A stretch of DNA of 5,577 bases from Anaerolineae bacterium (GTDB lineage Bacteria > Chloroflexota > Anaerolineae > Anaerolineales > Villigracilaceae), in NCBI GenBank assembly GCA_003141915.1, contig PLNY01000373.1, positions 4,897 to 10,473 on the forward strand, in the 5' to 3' direction. The position numbers were made by a program, and so were the translations under genes. This document shows positions 1 through 5,577 of this stretch, one piece after another. The stretch's first letter is position 1. Each line of letters begins with the position of its first letter. The notes beneath the pieces were generated by a model. That model had not been told where the DNA came from, did no database searches, and was given only the letters and a program-made list of their open reading frames with translations.

Positions 1-1
1 A

Positions 2-577
2 CTCGGTTCCACCTTATTGATGATGGCAATCATCGGTACGCTCACGTATGAATTCCAAGTCAGCCTGCCGTTGATCGCCCAATTTACTTTTAAAGGGGAT
101 GCCAGCAGCTACGCTTTCCTGACCGCTTCCATGGGACTGGGAGCGGCTCTCGGAGGAATTGCCTTCGCCAGCCGTAAAGGCATCACTCCATCCAAACTGA
201 TCAGTGCATCGCTGTTCTTCGGATTGTTCGTTCTGACGGCGGCCTTTATGCCGAGTTTACTGGTTACATGTTTGGTAATGGTCGTGGTTGGGATCTGCTC
301 CATCAACTTCTCATCGCTTGGCAACAGCATCCTGCAGTTGGAGAGTTCGCCGCAAATGCGCGGCCGGGTTATGTCATTCTGGTCGGTGGCTTTTCTTGGC
401 TCTACTACTATAGGCGGACCCATCGTCGGCTGGTTTGCAGAAGTCGTCGGAGCGCGCTGGGGTTTGGCATTAGGCGGCTTGGCTGCTCTGGTCGCTGCCG
501 CTTTGGGGGCAGTTACCTTGCGCAACGTGCAAACTGGTAAAATGATTATGGATGGGCCTGAGAAAAAGTCAGCCTGA
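2..577 (+). CDS. MFS transporter, C-terminal half (5'-truncated by window edge)
   Basis: This is the last 191 residues of a polytopic membrane transporter; the reading frame is already open at the first base, so the true start lies upstream. About six hydrophobic segments are visible, at fragment residues 1-25, 36-56, 65-84, 86-108, 123-145 and 151-173. That fits helices 7-12 of a 12-helix major facilitator protein in the inner membrane. A short charged MRGRVMS loop (residues 119-125) before the fifth segment, followed by a glycine-rich GGPIVGWF stretch, resembles the enterobactin-exporter-like MFS_3 group, whose members export siderophores, drugs or other small molecules by proton antiport. 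The protein ends in a short charged cytoplasmic tail (PEKKSA). The substrate cannot be read from this half. The next gene is 167 bp away and has its own candidate promoter, so an operon with it is not indicated. The MFS assignment is firm; the subfamily is moderately sure. Confidence 0.88.
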   Translation, partial: LGSTLLMMAIIGTLTYEFQVSLPLIAQFTFKGDASSYAFLTASMGLGAALGGIAFASRKGITPSKLISASLFFGLFVLTAAFMPSLLVTCLVMVVVGICSINFSSLGNSILQLESSPQMRGRVMSFWSVAFLGSTTIGGPIVGWFAEVVGARWGLALGGLAALVAAALGAVTLRNVQTGKMIMDGPEKKSA

Positions 578-642
578 TTGTATTCTATGCTGGGACAGGG
601 GATTAGGAACCGTAGGAGCGTAACAGGAGTTGTGATCTTCGG

Positions 643-656
643 TTAACTCGAGTTAA
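643..656. repeat. Perfect 14-bp palindrome, possible operator
   Basis: TTAACTCGAGTTAA is a perfect inverted repeat with no spacer, lying between the transporter and the SNF2 gene and about 50 bp upstream of the candidate -35 box. With no loop it is a poor RNA hairpin but a natural shape for a dimeric DNA-binding protein. No T-run follows, so it is not an intrinsic terminator. The regulatory role is inference. Confidence 0.35.
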
Positions 657-706
657 AATCTGTTCAGCACATTTGGTTATGCCGCCGCGGCCGCTCTCTG
701 AGCAGT

Positions 707-735
707 TTGTAGCTCAACAAAGATTCTGATAATAT
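707..735 (+). promoter_or_regulatory. Candidate extended -10 promoter for the SNF2 gene
   Basis: A TTGTAG -35-like box (707-712), a 17-bp spacer and a TAATAT -10-like box (730-735) preceded by TGA (extended -10) can be read here. The expected start of transcription, about 742, is only about three bases before the ATG at 745. The -35 match is weak (three of six), so the call rests on the -10 and the spacing. An inverted repeat, TGAGC at 699-703 and GCTCA at 712-716, brackets the -35 box. Confidence 0.35.
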
Positions 736-744
736 TGCTTCACC

Positions 745-3700
745 ATGCCATCCATCACTCCTCAACTTATCGAAGCCTTCCCCTTCTCCCAATACGCCGA
801 CCCGCAATCCATCCAGCGTGGACGCGCCTACTACAAAGATGGGCGTGTCTGGGAGGTGAGTCTATTTGAAAACAACAGCAGGGCAGTTTGCGAAGTGAAT
901 GGCGATTTGGGCGAATACACCGTCGAGATTTCCGCGGATAAAACATCAGGGGAATTGACTTTCGACTGCGACTGCCCCTACGCCGACGATGGCAACTTCT
1001 GCAAGCACATGGTTGCGTCAGCGCTCGAACTCAAAGATTATCTTAATGAAGAAATAGATGATTTCGATGAGGATGAAGACCTTGTTCTCGCTCTGCCGCA
1101 AGCCTCTCTAAACTGGCAGAAGAAACTCGGCGAAACACTCGCCATCATGCCGCGCAAAATATCTTCACCCAACTTGCGCCGCTATGTCGCGCTTGTGATC
1201 TTGGAACGTTCGCGCATGGGTATCTATGGCTACGGAAGCGCATATCGTGGAAACTATTCGTATTCCCTCACTCCGTTCATCATCAAAGAAAACGAATGGT
1301 ACGGTCTCACGAACGGCGAGAAAAAATCCTCGCAGGAAATCGATAAATTTTTAGAGACAAACCAAAAATGGATCAAGGTGGGCGAGAGAATGTTTCAGCA
1401 GATGAATCCCGCCGGCTGTCTCAACTTAAACCCGGATGCGATTTCCGTATTGGAGATCCTTTCCTACGCGATGCGCACGTACGGTATCGGCACAAACAAC
1501 ATGCCCATGTTCCTGTCCACGCTGTCAAGACTTGAAGTCCCGGTTTTCCTAGGCAGTGTGTACCCTGCAAAAATAGAACGCCGCGTTCACATCCTGCCCA
1601 ATTCTGTAGAAATAAAAATTGATATGCAAAGCGATGAAAGCAAACTTGTTCTGCAAGCGGGCTACGAACAAGATGGAGATTTCAACCATATCCATAATCG
1701 GGTTGAGACGATTTCCGTTAATCCAGCCTGGGTCATGATGGATAATCGCATCGCACAAATTAGCAACGCACAGGCGCTTTCCATTCTCACATCGTTTCCT
1801 ATCGAGATTCCCGCGCAACAGGTCGAAATTTTTCGCGAACAATATTTTGCGCGCATCGCTCAAACATTGCCCGTCAAAAGCGACCTTGTCCACTGGAGCA
1901 ATATAAAAGCCGAGCCTGTTCCGCGTTTATATCTTCACGATGATAAGGATAATATTTTGCGCGCCGATTTGCGTTTCGGTTACGGCGAACACGAACTGCC
2001 GCTTGGCAAGGAAGAAACATACTCAGTTGAAACTGTTCCCGATTCATGGGATTTGATTCGCGTCCATCGTCAACTCGAACGCGAACAGCATTTTTATCAA
2101 CTGCTCGCCGATCCCGCGTACCGCCTCAAGCGCGCAGGTACGGGACATCCCTTCGGCACGTTCGAACTGCGTGCCCGCGCCCATCCTTTTGATTTTCTTT
2201 TACATTCCATTCCGCAACTCACGCAAGCGGGTTTTGAAATTTACGGCGAAGATAACCTCAAACTTGGCAGGATCAATCGCGCCACCGCCACCCTGCGCGT
2301 CAACATCACATCGGGTATTGATTGGTTCGATCTCAAAACCTTCGTTGAATTTGGCGATCAGCAAATTTCATTTCACGATGTCCGCAAGGCGCTCAAGCGC
2401 GGCGAGCATTACATCAAACTCGCCGATGGTTCGGTGGGACAAATTCCCGAAGAGTGGCTGGAGAAATACAAACATCTATGGAATCTGGCGGAGGAAACTG
2501 AAGACGGATTCCGCGTCAGTGACTTTCATCTGCCGCTGCTTGATTCCCTGCTCGAAGAGAATACCACGCTTCAAACACCCCTGGAACTGATTCAACGCCG
2601 CGAGCGTTTTCGCCACTTTGAGCGGATTACGCCCCAACCGCTTCCTACAGGTTTCACTGGCGAATTGCGTCCCTACCAGAAACACGGCTTCGATTGGATG
2701 CACTTCCTTAAGGAATACAGATTCGGCGGCATCCTCGCAGACGATATGGGGCTTGGAAAAACGGTTCAGGCGCTGGCTTATCTCCAATCGCAACAGGAAC
2801 AGGCTCAGGTCCAGAATGCGGCGTTGCTTGTCGTCCCTAAAAGTTTAATTGCCAACTGGCAAAGGGAGTCCGAAAAATTCACACCCAGTTTGCGCTTCCT
2901 GGAATATATGGGAAATTTCCGCAACAAAGATACGGCCGCCTTCGACGATTATGATGTGGTGTTGACCACCTACGGCACAATGTTGCGCGACATCGAAATT
3001 TTGCGTGAATATAAATTCAGCCATATTATTTTGGATGAATCACAAGCCATAAAAAATCCGCTGGCAAAGAGCGCCAAAGCGGCGCGGCTCCTACACGGCG
3101 AACATCGCATCGTGATGACGGGCACGCCTGTTGAAAATAACACCTTTGAGCTGTGGTCGCAATTTGCGTTTTTGAATCCTGGCTTGCTGGGAAGCATGGA
3201 TTATTTCAAGCATGAGTTTGCCAACCCCATTGAAAGCGGCGGGGATGAGCGGGCCGCCGCCATCTTGCGAAGCTTGGTCTATCCGTTCATTCTGCGCCGC
3301 ACCAAAGAACAGGTCGCGCCGGAACTGCCGCCGCGCACTGAACGCATTATCTACATCGATATGGACTCGGCGCAGAAAAAGTTTTACAGCCAAACCCGCG
3401 AAAAATATCGCGCCGAATTATTGGGCTTGATCGAAAGCGAAGGCATGAATGACGCACGCTTCAAAATATTGGAAGGCCTGTTGCGGCTGAGACAAATTGC
3501 CATTCATCCCGCGCTGGTGGATAAAAACTATAAAGGCGAATCTCCCAAGTTTGAAGTTTTGCTCGAAACCTTGGAAACCTTGCAAGCCGAGAATCACAAG
3601 GCGTTGATCTTCTCACAATTTGTAGAGACGCTCAAACTCGTAAAACATGAATTGGACAAGCGCAAAATCAAATATGTTTATCTCGACGGCAAGACGCAAA

Positions 3701-4047
3701 ATCGCCAATCCAAAGTGGATGAATTTCAAAACAATGATTCCATGCCATTCTTCCTCATCAGCCTGAAAGCGGGCGGCGTGGGTTTGAACCTGACTGCCGC
3801 CGATTACGTCATCCACCTCGATCCCTGGTGGAATCCTGCCGTCGAAATGCAGGCCAGCGACCGTGCCCACCGCATCGGGCAGGACAAGCCTGTGTTCATT
3901 TATAAAATCATCGCGCGCGATACGGTGGAGGAAAAGATTTTGCAATTGCAGGAGAAGAAGCGCGCGCTGGTCAAAAGCCTGATCGCTACTGAGTCCAGTT
4001 TCTTCAAGTCGTTGACAAAGGATGATGTAAAGATGTTGTTTGAATAG
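745..4047 (+). CDS. SWIM zinc-finger SNF2-family helicase/ATPase
   Basis: This is an 1100-residue ATP-dependent double-stranded-nucleic-acid translocase of the bacterial SNF2 (HepA/RapA-like) superfamily 2 group, expected in the cytoplasm on DNA or RNA polymerase. An N-terminal SWIM zinc finger has ligands C75, C77, C86 and H88 and is followed by an acidic linker (about 102-112). A long middle region of low recognisability ends in a stretch typical of bacterial SNF2-associated regions (DWFD at 526-529, EEWL at 569-572). The motor core is complete: LRPYQ (641-645), Walker A DDMGLGKT (666-673, K672), motif II DESQ (764-767), TGTP (792-795), then helicase C with ALIFSQF (953-959), GGVGLNLT (1010-1017) and QASDRAHRIGQ (1036-1046, arginines R1040 and R1043). 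Length is usual for SWIM-SNF2 proteins. The ATG at 745 is favoured because the family's N-terminal QRGRAYY pattern follows 24 residues later, yet no Shine-Dalgarno sequence precedes it. Family members are linked to RNA polymerase recycling, DNA repair or defence; nothing here decides among these. Probably monocistronic. Confidence 0.95.
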   Translation: MPSITPQLIEAFPFSQYADPQSIQRGRAYYKDGRVWEVSLFENNSRAVCEVNGDLGEYTVEISADKTSGELTFDCDCPYADDGNFCKHMVASALELKDYLNEEIDDFDEDEDLVLALPQASLNWQKKLGETLAIMPRKISSPNLRRYVALVILERSRMGIYGYGSAYRGNYSYSLTPFIIKENEWYGLTNGEKKSSQEIDKFLETNQKWIKVGERMFQQMNPAGCLNLNPDAISVLEILSYAMRTYGIGTNNMPMFLSTLSRLEVPVFLGSVYPAKIERRVHILPNSVEIKIDMQSDESKLVLQAGYEQDGDFNHIHNRVETISVNPAWVMMDNRIAQISNAQALSILTSFPIEIPAQQVEIFREQYFARIAQTLPVKSDLVHWSNIKAEPVPRLYLHDDKDNILRADLRFGYGEHELPLGKEETYSVETVPDSWDLIRVHRQLEREQHFYQLLADPAYRLKRAGTGHPFGTFELRARAHPFDFLLHSIPQLTQAGFEIYGEDNLKLGRINRATATLRVNITSGIDWFDLKTFVEFGDQQISFHDVRKALKRGEHYIKLADGSVGQIPEEWLEKYKHLWNLAEETEDGFRVSDFHLPLLDSLLEENTTLQTPLELIQRRERFRHFERITPQPLPTGFTGELRPYQKHGFDWMHFLKEYRFGGILADDMGLGKTVQALAYLQSQQEQAQVQNAALLVVPKSLIANWQRESEKFTPSLRFLEYMGNFRNKDTAAFDDYDVVLTTYGTMLRDIEILREYKFSHIILDESQAIKNPLAKSAKAARLLHGEHRIVMTGTPVENNTFELWSQFAFLNPGLLGSMDYFKHEFANPIESGGDERAAAILRSLVYPFILRRTKEQVAPELPPRTERIIYIDMDSAQKKFYSQTREKYRAELLGLIESEGMNDARFKILEGLLRLRQIAIHPALVDKNYKGESPKFEVLLETLETLQAENHKALIFSQFVETLKLVKHELDKRKIKYVYLDGKTQNRQSKVDEFQNNDSMPFFLISLKAGGVGLNLTAADYVIHLDPWWNPAVEMQASDRAHRIGQDKPVFIYKIIARDTVEEKILQLQEKKRALVKSLIATESSFFKSLTKDDVKMLFE

Positions 4048-4138
4048 CCTCTGCTCGCGGGCAGTGTGATCGTAGCCGCCCTTTTTCAATTGTTCAATCA
4101 CGGCTCTGGCAGGGATGGTGTGCCTACCTACGGAAAGG

Positions 4139-4212
4139 CGGTCCCGACGGGATTCGAACCCGCGATCTCGGCCTTGACAGGGCCGCATGTTTGGCCGCTA
4201 CACCACGGGACC
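4139..4212 (-). tRNA. tRNA-Asp (anticodon GTC)
   Basis: A complete 74-nt cloverleaf folds on the minus strand. The 7-bp acceptor stem GGTCCCG/CGGGACC is perfect; the D stem is GTGT/ACAT with one G-U pair; the anticodon stem CGGCC/GGCCG holds the loop CTGTCAA with anticodon GTC at 4176-4178; the T arm carries GTTCGAAT. The discriminator base is G73, the expected aspartate identity base. CCA is not encoded (the genomic bases after G73 read CCT), so the tail must be added by tRNA nucleotidyltransferase. It converges on the SNF2 gene, with 91 bp between the two 3' ends. No clear intrinsic terminator follows it. Identity is sure. Confidence 0.97.
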
Positions 4213-4225
4213 ATTAGCGCGCAGT

Positions 4226-4254
4226 AGTTTATCACACGGATAGGTGCGCGTCAA
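4226..4254 (-). promoter_or_regulatory. Promoter of tRNA-Asp
   Basis: On the minus strand, a TTGACG -35 box (4249-4254) and a TAAACT -10 box (4226-4231) are separated by 17 bp, and TGA directly before the -10 makes it an extended -10. Transcription would begin about 6-7 bases before the tRNA 5' end at 4212, giving a short leader for RNase P to remove. The placement relative to the tRNA supports the call. Confidence 0.65.
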
Positions 4255-4300
4255 GCGAAAAGCGGTTTTGCGCCGTATCCGGATTACTGTCCGCTAATTC

Positions 4301-4320
4301 GTAAGGTCTTACTTTTTTCT
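4301..4320 (+). repeat. Short inverted repeat followed by a T-run
   Basis: GTAAG and CTTAC arms (4301-4312, two central bases) are followed by six T residues (4313-4318) between the two divergent promoters. As RNA the stem would be only about four AT-rich pairs with a four-base loop, weak for a terminator. As DNA it could be a small operator about 35 bp upstream of the -35 box of the signalling operon. Function is undetermined. Confidence 0.2.
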
Positions 4321-4346
4321 AAGCGGCGCAGGCACATTCATTCAAC

Positions 4347-4374
4347 TTGACAGGGTTTTGCCGTGTGCTAAAAT
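4347..4374 (+). promoter_or_regulatory. Strong sigma-70-type promoter of the roadblock operon
   Basis: A perfect TTGACA -35 (4347-4352), a 16-bp spacer and a TAAAAT -10 (4369-4374, five of six consensus) preceded by TGC, an extended -10, give a very good housekeeping promoter. Transcription should begin near 4381, leaving a 5' leader of about 62 nt before the TTG start at 4443. It is the only strong plus-strand promoter seen before the roadblock, V4R and response-regulator genes, and probably drives all three. Confidence 0.8.
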
Positions 4375-4394
4375 AGTCTTATTACTTCTCAGAT

Positions 4395-4418
4395 AACACC
4401 GCAAACGAACAAGGTGTT
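4395..4418 (+). promoter_or_regulatory. Leader hairpin in the roadblock operon 5' UTR
   Basis: AACACC (4395-4400) and GGTGTT (4413-4418) can pair into a 6-bp stem with a 12-base loop inside the predicted untranslated leader, followed by only two further T residues. It ends 13 bases before the ribosome binding site and is too weak for a convincing terminator. A modest effect on mRNA stability or translation is possible; chance is also possible. Confidence 0.25.
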
Positions 4419-4431
4419 TTCATAAAGACAT

Positions 4432-4437
4432 GGAGGG
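4432..4437 (+). promoter_or_regulatory. Ribosome binding site fixing a TTG start
   Basis: GGAGGG lies 5 bases before TTG at 4443. This strong Shine-Dalgarno sequence at good spacing is the main reason to accept the non-ATG start; the next in-frame ATG is eight codons further on (4467), has no comparable site, and would cut into the N-terminal helix of the roadblock domain. Confidence 0.8.
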
Positions 4438-4442
4438 TTGTT

Positions 4443-4814
4443 TTGACCAAGAATCGTACACAACAAATGGTGGATCGTCTGCGTGAGCTTCAAGCTTCCT
4501 CGCCAGATATTGAAGCCTCAGCCATCGTCAGCGTAGACGGATTGAGTATTGCGTCCGCTTTACCGCAAGGCGTGGAAGAGGATCGCGTCTCGGCCATGTC
4601 CGCTGCGATGTTATCTTTAGGTGAACGAATTGCCGCCGAGCTGGGCCGCGGATCCCTCGAACAAGTGTATATCAAGGGTGAAAAAGGATATGTTGTGCTG
4701 ATGTCGGTGGGCGAAGAAGCTGTGTTGACTGCGTTAGCGCGTGAGCAAGCCAAACTTGGCTTGATCTTCCTTGATATGCGCCGCGCTGTTGAAGATCTAA
4801 CAAAACTAATTTAG
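4443..4814 (+). CDS. Roadblock/LC7 domain protein (MglB-like)
   Basis: This small cytoplasmic protein of 123 residues consists almost wholly of one roadblock/LC7 domain (about residues 8-105). The signature is clear: an N-terminal helix (QQMVDRLREL), a first strand and turn AIVSVDGLSIAS, a central helix with SAMSAAMLSLGERIAAEL, the strands VYIKGEKGYVVLMSVG and AVLTALA, and a closing helix ending DLTKLI. Family members, such as MglB, form homodimers and often act as activating partners of small Ras-like GTPases such as MglA in polarity or motility; others occur with receptors. No GTPase gene lies in this window. The start is TTG behind a strong ribosome binding site, and the gene follows a near-consensus promoter. 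The V4R-like gene begins 10 bp after its stop, which argues for co-transcription. Domain call is sure; the exact partner is unknown. Confidence 0.93.
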   Translation: MTKNRTQQMVDRLRELQASSPDIEASAIVSVDGLSIASALPQGVEEDRVSAMSAAMLSLGERIAAELGRGSLEQVYIKGEKGYVVLMSVGEEAVLTALAREQAKLGLIFLDMRRAVEDLTKLI

Positions 4815-4824
4815 TGGAGACCGT

Positions 4825-5460
4825 ATGAGCCCTGTTCAAAAGAGTGGTTTGTATTACCCCAACAAGTTCGGCTTGATCACTCTCAAGTCGCTGGAAGAAG
4901 TGATGGGTAAGAACGGTCTGAATGCCATTTTGAATCTGGCCGGGCTGAACAATTATATTGATAGCTATCCGCCGGATAATCTGGAGAAAGGGTTTGACTT
5001 TGCAGAACTCTCGGCTATTGGCACTGGCTTGGAGGAGATGTATGGTCCGCGCGGCGGACGCGGTTTGGCGCTGCGCGCGGGACGCGCGACGTTCTCCGAC
5101 GCGCTGAAAAATTTCGGCGCGCTGGCTGGCGTTGCCGATCTGGCCTTTGTTGTTCTTCCGCTTCATGCCAAACTTCGTATCGGCGTGCCCGCCATGGCCA
5201 AGATTTTCAGCCAATTGAGCGACCAGCTTAGCACGGTCGAGGAAAAGGACAATGAATATATTTACACAATTCATAAGTGTCCGTGTTGCTGGGGACGCCA
5301 TAATGCGGATAAACCGGTCTGCTTCATTGCAACAGGACTTTTACAGGAAGGCCTTAAGTGGGTTTCGGGCGGCAACGAATTTCGCGTGAACGAATCCAAG
5401 TGTGTGGCCCTTGGCGATGATGTCTGCGAATTCGTCATCCAGAAAGAACCGATTGCTTAA
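4825..5460 (+). CDS. V4R-like (4-vinyl reductase) domain sensor protein
   Basis: This 211-residue soluble protein has no signal peptide or membrane segment. The second half resembles the V4R domain, a predicted small-molecule-binding fold shared with BchJ and the sensory N-termini of XylR-type regulators. Clues are the VNESKCVALGDDVCEFVIQ ending (C193, C201), the GLLQEGLKWV helix (171-180), and a cysteine cluster KCPCCWGR (C152, C154, C155) with C166. The N-terminal half (about 15-45, KNGLNAILNLAGL) resembles the helical start of these and related heme-NO-binding-like proteins. The cysteines may bind a metal or cluster, or be redox-active; this is inference. ATG at 4825 is supported by GGAGA (4816-4820) four bases upstream. 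It is sandwiched between a roadblock gene and a response-regulator gene, so a ligand- or redox-sensing role in a signalling unit is likely, rather than chlorophyll biosynthesis. Confidence 0.78.
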   Translation: MSPVQKSGLYYPNKFGLITLKSLEEVMGKNGLNAILNLAGLNNYIDSYPPDNLEKGFDFAELSAIGTGLEEMYGPRGGRGLALRAGRATFSDALKNFGALAGVADLAFVVLPLHAKLRIGVPAMAKIFSQLSDQLSTVEEKDNEYIYTIHKCPCCWGRHNADKPVCFIATGLLQEGLKWVSGGNEFRVNESKCVALGDDVCEFVIQKEPIA

Positions 5461-5471
5461 CGGCGGATTCA

Positions 5472-5577
5472 GTGGCGGAAGTAAAATCCAAAATTCTGGT
5501 CGTTGAAGATGATCTTGATGTGGCGGAAATGCTGAACGCTTATTTTCGTGTTCAAGGTTATGAAGTCTATACGGTCA
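5472..5577 (+). CDS. Response regulator, receiver domain N-terminus (3'-truncated by window edge)
   Basis: Only the first 35 residues are in view, but they are diagnostic of a CheY-like receiver domain: KSKILVVEDDLDVAEML gives the first hydrophobic strand followed by the acidic pair D13-D14 that helps bind Mg2+, and then the helix and second strand (LNAYFRVQGYEVYTV). The phosphoacceptor aspartate and any output domain lie beyond the window, so a DNA-binding, enzymatic or stand-alone form cannot be told apart. The GTG start at 5472 is chosen because it lies 11 bp after the preceding stop, has a weak GGCGGA (5462-5467) four bases upstream, and places the acidic pair at the usual depth; no ATG is available between the preceding stop and the conserved strand. 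Probably the third gene of the roadblock operon. Confidence 0.88.
   Translation, partial: MAEVKSKILVVEDDLDVAEMLNAYFRVQGYEVYTV

Noticed and set aside
684..694. GC-rich GCGGCCGC palindrome as a regulatory site
   Set aside because: It is an 8-bp low-complexity GC run with no further symmetry; chance is enough to explain it.
4051..4064. CTGCTCGCGGGCAG hairpin as terminator of the SNF2 gene
   Set aside because: The stem is only about five pairs and no T-run follows on the plus strand, or on the minus strand for the tRNA transcript. No confident intrinsic terminator is visible between the two converging genes.
3613..4188. Minus-strand open frame of 191 codons running through the tRNA and the 3' end of the SNF2 gene
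   Set aside because: It overlaps most of the tRNA-Asp and the conserved helicase C-terminus, and its product resembles no family I know. The part in the gap (4048-4138) could be a fragment of an old gene, but nothing recognisable supports that.
4139..4212. tRNA-Asp as the attachment site of an integrated element
   Set aside because: The tRNA 3' end is not repeated elsewhere in the window, and no integrase, excisionase or phage gene is present.
4672..5301. Minus-strand open frame of 209 codons
   Set aside because: It lies antisense to the roadblock and V4R genes, both of which have clear domain signatures, ribosome binding sites and a promoter; the product shows no recognisable motif.
1..5577. 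CRISPR array, insertion sequence, toxin-antitoxin pair or anti-phage cassette
   Set aside because: No regularly spaced repeats, transposase, terminal inverted repeats, or small paired genes are seen; a solitary SNF2 gene is not enough to claim a defence system.

Overview
The window looks like an ordinary chromosomal stretch of a bacterium with moderate GC content. The gene styles suggest Chloroflexota, perhaps an Anaerolineae-like lineage: a SWIM-type SNF2 helicase, a short roadblock/LC7 protein beside a V4R-domain protein, and a response regulator. This placement is inferred from protein style only. No rRNA or marker gene is present to confirm it.

Layout: (1) Positions 2-577 are the 3' end of a major facilitator superfamily exporter gene whose start lies upstream of the window. 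(2) Positions 578-744 are non-coding, with a perfect 14-bp palindrome and a plausible extended -10 promoter very close to the next start codon. (3) Positions 745-4047 encode an 1100-residue SWIM zinc-finger plus SNF2 ATPase, with all core motifs intact. (4) Positions 4139-4212, minus strand, hold a complete tRNA-Asp(GTC) that converges on the helicase gene and has its own promoter. (5) Positions 4213-4442 are a divergent regulatory region with the tRNA promoter on one strand and a strong sigma-70-type promoter on the other. (6) From 4443 to the end is a tightly spaced plus-strand operon: a roadblock/LC7 protein (TTG start), a cysteine-containing V4R-like protein, and the first 35 residues of a response-regulator receiver domain, cut by the window end.

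Working together: the last three genes sit 10-11 bp apart behind one strong promoter, so they probably form a signalling unit. In it, a small-molecule or redox-sensing V4R protein and an MglB-like roadblock protein would accompany a phosphorelay receiver. The SNF2 protein appears to be a stand-alone chromatin/RNA-polymerase-type remodeller with no defence partners in view. No mobile element, CRISPR array or clearly new system was found. The signalling operon is the part most worth following.
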